A DNA stretch of 64,000 nucleotides from Jiella marina (GCF_024359545.1 NZ_JAKQZG010000010.1:144789-208788); one strand, 5' to 3'; numbered from the stretch's first letter, positions 16,105 through 25,479 are shown. Notes: generated by a model from the sequence alone, not told the origin. Made by a program: numbers and translations.

Positions 16105-17376
16105 ATGGCCCGCGCCGAGGACAAGCTTGCCGAACTCGTGCGCCATGTGGTCGCCGCCTTCGAGCCGAAGATCGCCGTCCGCCTGTGGAGCGGCGAGCGG
16201 CTCGGGCCCGAGACCGGTCCGGTGCTTTCGTTGAACGATCCGGCGGCGATCGCCGGGCTCGCGGTTCGCCCGAACATCGCCACCGCCGTCGGTCTCTGGA
16301 TGTCCAAGGCGATCGACATCGAGAACGGCACGATCTTCGACCTGGCGGCGGCCCGGTCCGACATCCGCACCAATCAGGCTCTGAAGCGGATCGACAAATT
16401 GAAGATCGCCGGCGCTCTGCCCGCCCTTTACGGGCTCTCCCGCAAGGCGAGGAGGACCGGTCCGGCTTCCGGCGCGGATGCGACCGCCAGCGGGTCGTCG
16501 AAGGCGGCGATCCAGTTTCACTACGACGTGTCGAACGATTTCTACCGGCTCTTCCTCGACAGCCGCATGCTTTATTCCTGCGGCTATTTCGACGGTTGGC
16601 ACGAGGACATCGACAAGGCGCAATTCGACAAGCTGGACATGATCTGCCGCAAGCTGCGGCTGAAGCAAGGCGAGCGCTTTCTCGACATCGGCTGCGGCTG
16701 GGGGGCGCTCCTCATCCATGCCGCGGAGAATTACGGCGTGACCGGGCAGGGCGTGACACTGAGCCAGGCGCAGTTCGATCTCGCACGCCAGCGCATTGCG
16801 GAAAAGGGTCTCGAAGACCGGATCACCGTCGAGCTCAAGCCTTTCGAGGAGCTGAACGGTCGGTTCGACAAGGTCGCCTCGATCGGCATGTTCGAGCATG
16901 TCGGCTGGGACAAGCACGACACCTACTTCAAGGCGGTGCGCAAACTCCTCGAGCCGGGCGGGCTCTATCTGCATCACGCCATCACCCGGCCGGCGAAAGA
17001 AACCGATCAAAAATTTCGCAAGGGAACGAAGGAATACCAGGCGATCATTCGCTACATCTTCCCCGGCGCCGAACTCGACCATATCGGCCATTCGGCGCAG
17101 TTCCTCGAGAAGCACCGCTTCGAAGTCCATGATGTGGAGAACTGGCGCGAGCATTACGCCCGCACCTGCCGACTGTGGCACGACCGGCTGCTCGCCCGTT
17201 TCGACGACGCGGCGGCGCTTGCGGGCGAAGAACGCGCCCGACTCTGGCTTCTCTATCTCGCCGGCGTCTCGCTCGGCTTCGAGCGCGGCGGCCTGCTCAT
17301 CTATCAGACGCTCGCCTCGAAACGCGCCAAGGGGCCGAGCGGCCTGCCGCCGACGCGGCGGGATCTATATCGCTGA
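16105..17376 (+). CDS. cfa: Cyclopropane-fatty-acyl-phospholipid synthase
   Basis: 423 residues, the usual size. The N-terminal lipid-binding domain (about 1-125) precedes a SAM-dependent methyltransferase domain with FHYDVSNDFYRLFLDSRMLY, the SAM motif FLDIGCGWGALLIH and VASIGMFEHVGWDKHDTYF. It adds a methylene group from SAM across double bonds of phospholipid acyl chains at the inner membrane, usually in stationary phase or acid stress. The ATG at 16105 has a GGAGA box and begins the conserved domain. The longer open frame from 15904 overlaps the divergent CMD promoter and is not supported. A short convergent unit follows. Confidence 0.93.
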   Translation: MARAEDKLAELVRHVVAAFEPKIAVRLWSGERLGPETGPVLSLNDPAAIAGLAVRPNIATAVGLWMSKAIDIENGTIFDLAAARSDIRTNQALKRIDKLKIAGALPALYGLSRKARRTGPASGADATASGSSKAAIQFHYDVSNDFYRLFLDSRMLYSCGYFDGWHEDIDKAQFDKLDMICRKLRLKQGERFLDIGCGWGALLIHAAENYGVTGQGVTLSQAQFDLARQRIAEKGLEDRITVELKPFEELNGRFDKVASIGMFEHVGWDKHDTYFKAVRKLLEPGGLYLHHAITRPAKETDQKFRKGTKEYQAIIRYIFPGAELDHIGHSAQFLEKHRFEVHDVENWREHYARTCRLWHDRLLARFDDAAALAGEERARLWLLYLAGVSLGFERGGLLIYQTLASKRAKGPSGLPPTRRDLYR

Positions 17377-17431
17377 AACCTGAGAATGGACGGGAGGCGA
17401 GGGGTATGACCCCCCCCCGGCAAAACCAAAA

Positions 17432-17458
17432 GGCCGCTTCCCTGTTCAGGAAGCGGCC
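17432..17458 (-). terminator. Intrinsic terminator of the small minus-strand unit
   Basis: A perfect 10-bp stem GGCCGCTTCC / GGAAGCGGCC with a 7-base loop. On the minus strand it is followed by TTTTGGTTTTG, a proper U-rich tail; on the plus strand it is not. It therefore terminates a transcript coming from the right, about 165 bases after the predicted start at 17623. It may also end cfa transcription weakly. Confidence 0.72.
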
Positions 17459-17514
17459 CCGTGATATTCGTCAGCCGGCGGTCGGAGAGACCGCATGCGG
17501 ACTCAAAGATTCTG

Positions 17515-17592
17515 TCATGCGAAGCGAAGAGGCTGCTCCCCGCGACCACCCAGAATCACCGATCCAGCCGGCTTCAGACAATCACTCGACAT
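17515..17592 (-). CDS. 25-codon small ORF with an exceptionally strong ribosome site
   Basis: An ATG at 17592 opens 25 codons ending with TGA at 17515. The peptide starts MSSDCLKPAGS and ends PLRFA; it has one Cys and no membrane segment. It is preceded directly by GAAAGGAGGTGATCC, which is complementary to 15 bases at the 16S rRNA 3' end, far beyond a normal Shine-Dalgarno. A promoter-like pair lies upstream and an intrinsic terminator downstream. I do not recognise the peptide. It could be a translated microprotein, a leader, or a small RNA whose SD-like stretch titrates ribosomes. There is no downstream gene before the terminator, so an attenuator is unlikely. Confidence 0.5.
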   Translation of the reverse strand: MSSDCLKPAGSVILGGRGEQPLRFA

Positions 17593-17658
17593 TGGATCAC
17601 CTCCTTTCGCTTCGTTGTACACGAGGAGGAGTATGGGGCGGAAAAAGTGGCAGTGCAA
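17593..17658 (-). promoter_or_regulatory. Promoter and structured leader of the small minus-strand unit
   Basis: On the minus strand TTGCAC (17653-17658) and CATACT (17630-17635) are separated by 17 bases, a plausible sigma-70-type promoter starting near 17623. The leader begins with CCTCCT and ends with AGGAGG of the ribosome site. It can fold to hide the site. The end of the small ORF (CCTCTTCGCTTCG) could compete for the same bases. Confidence 0.42.
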
Positions 17659-17766
17659 GAGGCTGCCAAAATTTTCGTCAGTTTTACACAAGCCTCTTCG
17701 TCTGCTGCATTTCTCGGCAGTCGCGCTCGAGGTGCGGCTTTGTCTCCGCTGGTGCAGCAGGGTCGA

Positions 17767-18753
17767 TCAGAGGGCGACGTCGGCGCTTTCGCCGGGGCGC
17801 AAGGGCGCGAAGGCGGACGGCGCGATGTTCTGCTGGCGCAGAGCCTCTTGCAGCCGCTCCGCCGGCTCTTCGCGCGGTTCGTTGGTGAGCTGGAACGTGC
17901 CCCAGTGAATGCCGAGGGCGCGAGTGGCCCCAAGGTCGCGAAAGATGGCGACGGCCTCGTCGGGATCGACATGCTGCGGCGCCATGAACCAGCGTGGCTC
18001 GTAGGCGCCGATCGGAAGAAGGGCGAGGTCGGGGGCGCCGTGCGCCTCCCGGATCGCGCGGAAGATCCGGCCGTCGCCATAGCCGGTGTCACCGGCGAAA
18101 TAGACCTGCAGGCGGGGCGTCTTGACGATGAAGCCGCACCAGAGCGCCATGCGCGTATCGCGCAGCCTTCGCCGCGACCAGTGATTGGCGGGCACGAGCA
18201 CGATCGCCTGGCCATTGCTGAGCTCGACCGTCTCGCCCCAGTCGCGCGCGGCGACATTGAGCCCGGGGATGGCGGGGTAAAGGAGACGATCGTTGCCGAG
18301 CGCCGTGACGATCTTCGGGCGATCTCGATCGTGAAGCCGCCGCAGGGTCGCGACATCACAATGGTCGTAGTGATTGTGGGAGAGAAGCACGAGGTCGATC
18401 GGCGGAAGATCGGCGAAATGGATGCCGGGTGCCGCAACCCGTTTCGGTCCGGCGAAGGAGAGAGGGCTTGCCCGCTCCGACCAGATCGGATCGGTCAGAA
18501 TGTTCAGGCCGTCCAGCTGCAGAAGCACGCTGGCATGGCCTGCCATGGTGACCCGGCCACCGGCGATACGCGGTTCCGGCTTAGCCGGCGTTACAGCGAC
18601 ATGGTCAGGCCACTTCGCCGGCTTCGGGCCGAAGCGCCAGCGCAGAAGCTCGCCGATGCCCCGTCGATCGTCCGGTGAACTGCCCGGATTGAAAAAGCGG
18701 GTGCCGTCGAAATGATCGGACACCGGGCCCGAGTAATAGGGGTTCTTCGCCAT
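17767..18753 (-). CDS. MBL-fold metallo-hydrolase (UlaG/NAPE-PLD-like)
   Basis: 328 residues, cytoplasmic. Metal-binding motif HNHYDHCD, with further ligands in PANHWSRR, FAGDTGYGDG and ALGIHWGTFQLT. The N-terminal extension YYSGPVSDHFDGTRFFNPG and the GPK linker are characteristic of the NAPE-PLD-like and RomA-like branch of the superfamily, which hydrolyses phosphodiester or lactone substrates. The ATG at 18753 begins this conserved extension; the upstream in-frame start at 18843 adds 30 low-complexity residues. Physiological substrate unknown. It stands alone. Confidence 0.87.
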   Translation of the reverse strand: MAKNPYYSGPVSDHFDGTRFFNPGSSPDDRRGIGELLRWRFGPKPAKWPDHVAVTPAKPEPRIAGGRVTMAGHASVLLQLDGLNILTDPIWSERASPLSFAGPKRVAAPGIHFADLPPIDLVLLSHNHYDHCDVATLRRLHDRDRPKIVTALGNDRLLYPAIPGLNVAARDWGETVELSNGQAIVLVPANHWSRRRLRDTRMALWCGFIVKTPRLQVYFAGDTGYGDGRIFRAIREAHGAPDLALLPIGAYEPRWFMAPQHVDPDEAVAIFRDLGATRALGIHWGTFQLTNEPREEPAERLQEALRQQNIAPSAFAPLRPGESADVAL

Positions 18754-18966
18754 GATCGCCGTTGCCGGATCTGTCCGCAAGCCGGGACGCGGAAGACCGG
18801 ATGCACGGCGCGCGCCAGCTTGCTCCGCGCCGCCGGGACGCAATTGTTCATGCGCCTTGTTCTAGGGCGTGTCGCGAAGGGTTCGACAGCGGGTTACCCG
18901 CGGCAAAGACGAGGCTGCCCGATCCCATCGGAATCCGGCAGCCTGATACCACGCGAAGACAAGGTT

Positions 18967-20793
18967 TCAACGACCCAAATGATGGGTCTCCTGCTTGCCG
19001 TAGACCGGCGTCGGGATGCCCTCCATTCGGGCTTTCAGCTGGAGCGCCAGATAGAGCGAGTAGTGGCGCGACTGGTGGAGATTGCCGCCGTGGAACCACA
19101 GATGCTCGATCTGGGTCGGCTTCCACATGTTGCGCTGTTCGCCCTCCCAGGGGCCAGGGTCCTTGGTCGTGTCGGAGCCGAGACCCCAGACCTTGCCGAC
19201 TTTGTCGGCGGCCTCCTGGCCGACGAGGTCGGCCACCCAGCCGTTCATCGAGCCGTAGCCGGTGGCGTAGACGATGAGATCGGCGGGAAGCTCCGAACCG
19301 TCCTCGAATTTCACGCCGGTTTCGGTGATCTCGCTCACCTGGCCGGCCTTCAGCTTGATCTTGCCGTCGATGATCAGCTGCGAGGCGCCGACGTCGATAT
19401 AGTAGCCGGAGCCGCGCCGGAGATATTTCATGAACAGGCCGGAATTGTCCGCACCCCAGTCGAGCTGGAAGCCGGCCTTCTCCAGCCCCTCATAGAAGGC
19501 TTTGTCCACCTCCCTGATCTTGTCATAGATCGGGATCTGGAACTCGTGCATGATCCGATAGGGGATCGAGGCGAAGATCATGTCCGCCTTGTGGGTGGTG
19601 ATGCCGTTCTTCAGCGCGCGCTCGGAATAAAGATCGCCGAGGCCGTATTCCATCAGCGGGTCGGAGCGCACGATGTGCGTGGTCGAGCGCTGCACCATGG
19701 TGACGTCCGCGCCCGCTTCCCAGAGGGCGGCCGAGATGTCGTGCGCGGAATTGTTGGAGCCGATGACGACGACCTTCTTGTCCTTGTACGCGTCCGGACC
19801 GGGATGCTGCGAGGAATGGTGCTGTTCACCCTTGAAGCGGTCCATGCCGGGAAAGTTCGGGATGTTGGGCTTGCCCGACATGCCGGTGGCGAAGACCAGT
19901 TCCTTGGGGCGCAGCGTGACTTCCTCGCCATCCCGGTCGACGACCACTTCCCACTCGCCCTTCGCCTCGTCGTAACGGGCGCTCTTGGCGGTGGTCCGCG
20001 TCCAGTAGTTGAGCTCCATCACCCGCGTGTACATTTCCAGCCAGTCGCCGATCTTGTCCTTCGGCGAGAACACGGGCCAGTTCTTGGGGAAATCGATATA
20101 GGGCAGGTGGTCGTACCAGACCGGATCGTGCAGGCAGAGCGACTTGTAGCGCTTGCGCCAGGAATCGCCGGGCCGATCGTTCTTCTCGACGATGATCGTC
20201 GGAATGCCGAGCTGGCGAAGCCGCGCGCCGAGCCCGATGCCGCCCTGGCCGCCGCCGATGATCACCACATAGGGCTGGGTCTCATAGCCAAGGCTTTTCG
20301 CCTCCGCCTCGCGCTTTTCGAGCCAGCTCTGGCGGTTGGCGTCCTGGCCATGCTCGGCGCCCATCGGACGCCGCTCGCCCATCGGCTCTTCGAAGCCCTT
20401 GAGTTCCGTCATCGCAGTCAGGAACGTCCAGGCCTTGCCGTCCTTCAGCCGGAGCAGTCCTTCGCCGCGCGCCACCTCGGTGTCGAATGTGAACCAGGCG
20501 GTGACGATACCGCCGTCTTCGCTGGGCTCTTCGGATAGTTGGAAATTGCGCGGCTTCACCCCGCCGAGCACGGCGTTCAGCATGTCCGCGACGCCGTCGG
20601 GATTCTCCACCGTCTTGATGTTCCAGGTGAAACTGACGAGGTCGCGCCAGAAGCTCGTCGCGGCGAACATCGAGGCCGCCTTGTCGGCATCACCCGCGGC
20701 GAGCGCCGCCTCGAAATCTGACAGCCACGTTTCGGCCTGCTCACGCGCGGTATTCGCCGGCGCGGCGGCCGGCCGTTCCAAAGTCTCGCTCAT
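18967..20793 (-). CDS. Flavin-containing monooxygenase with N-terminal NTF2-like domain
   Basis: 608 residues. Residues about 20-150 look like a SnoaL/NTF2-like cone (ADKAASMFAATSFWRDLVSF). They are followed by a flavin-dependent monooxygenase: FAD motif VVIIGGGQGGIGLGARL, the FMO fingerprint FKGEQHHSSQH, NADP motif VVVIGSNNSAHDI and the ATGYG motif. Such fused proteins oxygenate soft nucleophiles or ketones using NADPH and O2. They are long relative to simple FMOs (about 450) because of the extra domain, which may shape substrate access. The substrate is unknown. No partner gene is adjacent. Confidence 0.88.
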   Translation of the reverse strand: MSETLERPAAAPANTAREQAETWLSDFEAALAAGDADKAASMFAATSFWRDLVSFTWNIKTVENPDGVADMLNAVLGGVKPRNFQLSEEPSEDGGIVTAWFTFDTEVARGEGLLRLKDGKAWTFLTAMTELKGFEEPMGERRPMGAEHGQDANRQSWLEKREAEAKSLGYETQPYVVIIGGGQGGIGLGARLRQLGIPTIIVEKNDRPGDSWRKRYKSLCLHDPVWYDHLPYIDFPKNWPVFSPKDKIGDWLEMYTRVMELNYWTRTTAKSARYDEAKGEWEVVVDRDGEEVTLRPKELVFATGMSGKPNIPNFPGMDRFKGEQHHSSQHPGPDAYKDKKVVVIGSNNSAHDISAALWEAGADVTMVQRSTTHIVRSDPLMEYGLGDLYSERALKNGITTHKADMIFASIPYRIMHEFQIPIYDKIREVDKAFYEGLEKAGFQLDWGADNSGLFMKYLRRGSGYYIDVGASQLIIDGKIKLKAGQVSEITETGVKFEDGSELPADLIVYATGYGSMNGWVADLVGQEAADKVGKVWGLGSDTTKDPGPWEGEQRNMWKPTQIEHLWFHGGNLHQSRHYSLYLALQLKARMEGIPTPVYGKQETHHLGR

Positions 20794-20973
20794 CCATGTC
20801 CTCCCTCGGGCCGCCTTCTTGCTTCATTGGTCGGCTCCGAATTCAAACATTGTCAGAAGTCGAAAACTTTTGCCAGTCGCGACCGCCGGATGGCGGTCAC
20901 CATGTCTTGCAGGGCAGCTTTTCGTAGGGAGATGGCGACTTGGCCAAGGTCACTTAGCGCGCTGGGTGGACGC

Positions 20974-21222
20974 TCAGCGGTCCTCGGGAAAGAAGGCCGG
21001 GCCGACAATCCGAATGCCTTCTGCCGTTCGTCGGATCTCGGAGCGCGCGATCTTCTCCTGTCCGTCCGACCGGTCGGGCCGCGCGGTGGGAATCGGGATA
21101 TGTTGCAGGCGTAGTTCCGAGACCTCGTAGGTCTTCGCGTCGTCATTGCTTTGCGCGAGTGTAGGAGCAGTGGTCGCTACGAGAAGCGACAAGCAAGCAC
21201 CAAATTGAAGAAAAGTCTTCAT
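20974..21222 (-). CDS. Small secreted protein of unknown function
   Basis: 82 residues. A signal peptide (MKTFLQFGACLSLLVATTAPTLA, then QS) is followed by a short hydrophilic domain with RLQHIPIPTARPDRSDGQEK and ending VGPAFFPEDR. A GGAG box lies 10 bases before the ATG at 21222; the longer frame from 21315 is not supported. The pattern resembles small conserved Rhizobiales periplasmic proteins without assigned function. It stands alone. Confidence 0.6.
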   Translation of the reverse strand: MKTFLQFGACLSLLVATTAPTLAQSNDDAKTYEVSELRLQHIPIPTARPDRSDGQEKIARSEIRRTAEGIRIVGPAFFPEDR

Positions 21223-21519
21223 ATCGGGAAATCTCCGAACCGCATCGTCGATGATGGTCATCGATCTGTTGGGATTGAGAATTTCCGGGACGGGAATTGG
21301 TTCCCGCCAAATCAATTCGGCAGGCGCATGTCAGTCTTGCTTTCTGAAAGCGCTGGTTCGCCTCGGCCCTTGAAAACCGGCGAGACGGGCGCGGCGAAAG
21401 CCGCCGGGAAAAAATCTGAAATATCGGGTGGGAGAGCCACCGCTCACCCATCCCCCTCTTGATGTCGAAACGGCGTGTCGCCGTAGAACCCCCGTTCGAA
21501 CCCCTCGGGATCGAGCCTC

Positions 21520-21909
21520 TTAGAGGATGTCGATCTTCACCGGCGCGGTGCCGGAGTGGATCATGCCGATGCGCGAGGCGGCGGCGCGGGACAGGTCGAT
21601 CACACGGCCACCATGGTAAGGACCGCGATCGTTGATGCGAACGACGACGGACTTGCCGTTGCGGCTGTTGGTGACGCGCACCTTGGTGCCGAAGGGAAGC
21701 GTCTTGTGAGCCGCCGTCATGGCGTTCATGTTGAAGCGCTCGCCATTGGCGGTGGTGCGGCCGTGAAAGCGCTTGCCGTAGTAGGAGGCGTTTCCGGAAG
21801 CGGCCTGCTTGGCGCCGGCGAAAGCCTCTGCGGAGACGATCGGTGCGGAGGTGAAAGCCGGGGCGGCGAGCAGAGCGGCCGCGAGGGCGATGGTCTTCGC
21901 GATGTTCAT
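21520..21909 (-). CDS. rlpA: RlpA-like septal ring protein (double-psi beta-barrel)
   Basis: 129 residues: a signal peptide (residues 1-26) and a single DPBB domain with [20 protein letters not shown] and [20 protein letters not shown]. The catalytic-type Asp and His of RlpA lytic transglycosylases are in place (NDRGPYH). There is no lipobox and no SPOR domain, so it is the short periplasmic form often seen in Rhizobiales. It probably acts on peptidoglycan lacking stem peptides. AAAGGAAAAAG precedes the ATG. Confidence 0.85.
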   Translation of the reverse strand: MNIAKTIALAAALLAAPAFTSAPIVSAEAFAGAKQAASGNASYYGKRFHGRTTANGERFNMNAMTAAHKTLPFGTKVRVTNSRNGKSVVVRINDRGPYHGGRVIDLSRAAASRIGMIHSGTAPVKIDIL

Positions 21910-22309
21910 CTTTTTCCTTTGCTGCGTTGCGTGTTCGGCGAGCGGGTCATTCGTCAATCCATGTGTCGAAAGCGTGATCGGAAATCGGCGAGAGAAAGAT
22001 TTTTTCGAGACGGCAGGAACTTTTTTACGATTCACTGCATGCGTCTGATCCAAAAGAGAAAATTTAGCTGCGAACTATTCGCTTTGCGACATGGTCGTCG
22101 CATATCGGCGTCTTGGCGGAGGATGCCGATGCGGGTTTCGGACGGCAATTGGCAGGCGCCTGGCAAGGGGCCCGCGAGGGATGCGCGGGCTGGCTCGCAT
22201 GTCGGCGGGATCGTGTTTTCCCTTCAGCTTGTTGAGAATCCACGGCGCCTGCGTTTCCGCGGGCTGCATCCTGCGCTATCGATAGGCGAAAACTGGGAGG
22301 AAAAACGCA
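21910..22309. other. 400-base gap between rlpA and fadD
   Basis: The two genes are divergent, so both promoters lie here. The first 130 bases include T-rich runs (GATTTTTTCGAG, ACTTTTTTACG). I see no convincing small ORF, repeat or known operator, and no FadR-like site that I can recognise. Confidence 0.4.
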
Positions 22310-23977
22310 ATGGAACGACCTTGGCTGGCGCACTACCCGGAGGGAGTCGACGCCCGTCTTCCCGAAACGTCATACCGCTCGCTCGCCGACATCTTCGAGG
22401 AGGCTTTCGCCAGCTATCGCGATCGACCGGCCTATTTCTTCATGGGCTTGACCATGAGCTTCGGCGAGTTCGACCGCCTGTCGCGGGATTTCGCGGCCTA
22501 TCTCCAGTCGATCGGTTTGAAGAAGGGCGACCGGATCGGGCTGATGATGCCAAATGTCCCGCAATATCCCGTGGCGGTCGCAGGGGCGGCCCGCGCGGGG
22601 CTGACGATCGTCAACACCAACCCTCTCTACACGCCCGGCGAACTCACCCATCAGATGAAGGATTCGGGCGCCCGCGCCATCGTGGTTCTGGAGAACATGG
22701 CGGCGACGGTCGCTGCGGCGCGCGCCAAGACCGATCTCGAGCACGTGATCGTCACCACGATGGGCGACTGCCTTCCCCGACCCAAGCGCTGGATCGTCAA
22801 TTTCGTCGTGCGCCGCGTCAAGAAGATGGTGCCCGCCTTCGACCTGCCGGATGCCATTCCGTTTTCCAAGGCCCTGGCGAAGGGCAAGGACCTGAAGCTT
22901 GCCCCGGTCACGGTCGCCCCGGAGGACGCTGCGGTCCTGCAATACACCGGCGGCACGACGGGCGTCTCCAAGGGCGCGATGCTGACCCATGCCAATATCG
23001 TGGCGAATGTCCTGCAATCGGAGATGTGGAACGAACCGGCCCTGCGCCAGCGGGCCGAAGGCGAACAGACGATCACGGTCTGCGCCCTGCCGATCTATCA
23101 CGTCTTCGGCTTCACGGTGAACATGATGCTCTCGGTCCGCACCGGCGGTGCCAGCATCCTGATCCCCAATCCGCGCGACATTCCGGCGACTTTGGAGGCG
23201 ATCAAGGGGTTTCGCTTCCACTCCTTTCCCGCCGTCAACACGCTGTTCAACGCCATTGCCCGGCATCCCGACGCCAAAACCGTCGACTGGTCGAGCCTGA
23301 AGTTGTCCGTCGGCGGTGGCATGGCGGTTCAGGCCGGCACCGCCGAGCGGTGGAAGGCCCTCACCGGTTGCGCGATCTGCGAGGGCTACGGCCTGACGGA
23401 AACCTCGCCCTCGGCCTGCTGCAATCCGACGAACTCCACCGAGTATACTGGCACGATCGGCGTTCCGATCCCCTCGACCGATCTCGCGATTCTCGACGAG
23501 GAAGGCCATCATCTGAAGCCGGGCGAGCCGGGGGAAGTGGCGATCCGCGGGCCGCAGGTCATGGCGGGCTACTGGAACCGGCCGAAGGACACCGCCGCGG
23601 TCATGGCGGCGGACGGCTTCTTCCGGACAGGCGACATCGGGGTGATGGACGAGACCGGCGTCTTCCGGATCGTCGACCGCAAGAAGGACATGATCAACGT
23701 CTCGGGCTTCAACGTCTATCCGAACGAGGTCGAGGACGTGGTGACGCAGATGCCGGGCGTTCTCGAAGCGGCGGCGATCGCCATTCCCGACGAAAATTCG
23801 GGCGAGGCGGTGAAGCTCTTCGTCGTGCGGGACGGCGAGGAGATTGGCGAAGACGACATCAAGGCCTATTGCCGGGAAAACCTCACCGGCTACAAGCGGC
23901 CGCGTGTGATCGTGTTTCGCGACGAGCTGCCGAAATCGGCCGTCGGCAAGGTTCTCCGGCGCGAATTGCGGGACTGA
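22310..23977 (+). CDS. fadD: Long-chain-fatty-acid-CoA ligase
   Basis: 555 residues, full length for FadD. The AMP-binding P-loop is YTGGTTGVSKGAMLTH, followed by GYGLTETSPSACCNPT, the hinge and adenylate motif FFRTGDIGVMDETG, DRKKDMINVSGFNVYP and the catalytic lysine segment LPKSAVGKVLRREL. It activates long-chain fatty acids to acyl-CoA at the inner membrane for beta-oxidation or lipid remodelling. The start ATG has a strong GGGAGGAAAAA ribosome site. It converges on phoB with 30 bases between stops. No beta-oxidation genes are adjacent. Confidence 0.93.
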   Translation: MERPWLAHYPEGVDARLPETSYRSLADIFEEAFASYRDRPAYFFMGLTMSFGEFDRLSRDFAAYLQSIGLKKGDRIGLMMPNVPQYPVAVAGAARAGLTIVNTNPLYTPGELTHQMKDSGARAIVVLENMAATVAAARAKTDLEHVIVTTMGDCLPRPKRWIVNFVVRRVKKMVPAFDLPDAIPFSKALAKGKDLKLAPVTVAPEDAAVLQYTGGTTGVSKGAMLTHANIVANVLQSEMWNEPALRQRAEGEQTITVCALPIYHVFGFTVNMMLSVRTGGASILIPNPRDIPATLEAIKGFRFHSFPAVNTLFNAIARHPDAKTVDWSSLKLSVGGGMAVQAGTAERWKALTGCAICEGYGLTETSPSACCNPTNSTEYTGTIGVPIPSTDLAILDEEGHHLKPGEPGEVAIRGPQVMAGYWNRPKDTAAVMAADGFFRTGDIGVMDETGVFRIVDRKKDMINVSGFNVYPNEVEDVVTQMPGVLEAAAIAIPDENSGEAVKLFVVRDGEEIGEDDIKAYCRENLTGYKRPRVIVFRDELPKSAVGKVLRRELRD

Positions 23978-24007
23978 GTCTCGTCGGGTGACGGTGGCGG
24001 GCGCCGG

Positions 24008-24733
24008 TCAGCTCGCCCGCCGCTCCTTCGTCACCTTGCCCGTCGAGAACGTCTCGTCCAGTGCGTAGCCGGCGCCGCGGACGGTGCGGATCGGGTCGCG
24101 CTCGCGGCCGCGATTGATCGCCTTGCGCAGGCGACCGACATGGACGTCGACCGTACGCTCGTCCACATAGATGTCGCGGCCCCAGACCCCGTCGAGAAGC
24201 TGCTCGCGGGAAAAGACCCGGCCGGGCGCCTGCATGAAGAACTCCATCAGGCGGAATTCCGTCGGCCCCAGCTTGATCTCGCGACCGGCGCGGCGGACGC
24301 GGTGGGTCTCGCGATCGAGATCGATGTCACCCGCCGACAGGTGCGTGGCGATCTTCTCCGGCTTGGTGCGCCGAAGCATGGCCCGCACGCGGGCGACGAG
24401 TTCCGGCGTGGAAAAGGGTTTCACCACATAGTCGTCGGCCCCGACAGACAGGCCCCGTACACGCTCGGTCTCTTCGCCGCGGGCCGTCAGCATGATGATC
24501 GGCAGCCGCTCGGACTCCTCTCGCTGGCGCAGCCGGCGGCACAGTTCGACCCCGGAGAGGCCCGGCAGCATCCAGTCGAGGATGAGGAGGTCGGGCAGCT
24601 CTTCCTTCAGCCTGAGATCGGCCTCGTCGCCGCGGGCGATCACGTCGACCGCGTAGCCCTCCGCCTCGAGATTGTAGCGCAGGAGGACGCCGAGGGCCTC
24701 TTCATCCTCCACGACGGCGATGCGCGCGCTCAT
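24008..24733 (-). CDS. phoB: Phosphate regulon response regulator PhoB
   Basis: 241 residues. The receiver domain has acidic pocket VVEDEE, phospho-acceptor Asp53 (LLILDWMLPG) and switch Lys in YVVKPFST. The C-terminal winged-helix domain (GPTEFRLMEFFMQAPGRVFS; DERTVDVHVGRLRKAIN) is the OmpR/PhoB type. It is phosphorylated by PhoR when phosphate is scarce and binds Pho boxes. It is the last gene of the pst-pho cluster, 5 bases after phoU. Confidence 0.95.
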   Translation of the reverse strand: MSARIAVVEDEEALGVLLRYNLEAEGYAVDVIARGDEADLRLKEELPDLLILDWMLPGLSGVELCRRLRQREESERLPIIMLTARGEETERVRGLSVGADDYVVKPFSTPELVARVRAMLRRTKPEKIATHLSAGDIDLDRETHRVRRAGREIKLGPTEFRLMEFFMQAPGRVFSREQLLDGVWGRDIYVDERTVDVHVGRLRKAINRGRERDPIRTVRGAGYALDETFSTGKVTKERRAS

Positions 24734-24738
24734 GTTCT

Positions 24739-25479
24739 TCAGTTCTCCATGCTGCCAGGCGGGGCCATCGTGACGTCGGTCTGGGCGATGGACGGCGTCT
24801 GGTCGTCCTTCGGCCGCTCCACCTCCATCTGTTCGCCGGTCTTGATGTAGTAGATGGTCTCGGCGATGTTCGTCGCGTGGTCGCCGATCCGCTCGATGTT
24901 CTTGGCCGTGAACAGCAGATGCGTACAGGCGGTGATGTTGCGCGGATCTTCCATCATGTAGGTGAGAAGCTCGCGGAAGATCGAGGTGTACATCGCATCG
25001 ATGCCGTCGTCGCTGTCGCGCACGGCAAGCGCCCGCTTGTGGTCGCGGGTCCCATAGGCGTCGAGCACTTCCTTGAGCTGCACCAGGGCGAGTTCCGAGA
25101 GGTGCTCAATGCCGCGCACGAGCTGCATCGGCTGGGAATGCTCGTGGACCGCGATCACCCGCTTGGCGATGTTCTTGGCCAGATCCCCGATCCGTTCCAG
25201 ATCGTTGGAAATGCGGATCGCGCCGACGATCTCGCGCAGGTCAATCGCCATGGGCTGACGCTTGGCGATGGTCTTGATGGCGCGCTCGTCGATCTCGCGC
25301 TGGGCGGCGTCGAGAAGGAGGTCGTCGGCCACCACCGACTGGGCCAGCCCCCAGTCGGAGCGCATGAGCGCGTTGACGGCCTGTTCGACCATCCGTTCGG
25401 CCTGTCCGCCCATCTCGGAGATCCGGCGGACGATGTATCTCAGTTCGTCCTCGTAGGAGGAGACGATATGCTCGGCCAT
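24739..25479 (-). CDS. phoU: Phosphate transport regulator PhoU
   Basis: 246 residues, all helical, two tandem PhoU domains. The metal-binding motifs of the family appear as [20 protein letters not shown] and [16 protein letters not shown]. It links the Pst transporter to PhoR and keeps the Pho regulon off when phosphate is plentiful. It sits between pstB and phoB, as in most alphaproteobacteria. Confidence 0.95.
   Translation of the reverse strand: MAEHIVSSYEDELRYIVRRISEMGGQAERMVEQAVNALMRSDWGLAQSVVADDLLLDAAQREIDERAIKTIAKRQPMAIDLREIVGAIRISNDLERIGDLAKNIAKRVIAVHEHSQPMQLVRGIEHLSELALVQLKEVLDAYGTRDHKRALAVRDSDDGIDAMYTSIFRELLTYMMEDPRNITACTHLLFTAKNIERIGDHATNIAETIYYIKTGEQMEVERPKDDQTPSIAQTDVTMAPPGSMEN

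Noticed and set aside
17593..17607. 16S rRNA fragment (GGATCACCTCCTTTC)
   Set aside because: The match to the 16S 3' end is only 15 bases, with no rRNA sequence on either side; on the minus strand it is a ribosome site before an ATG.
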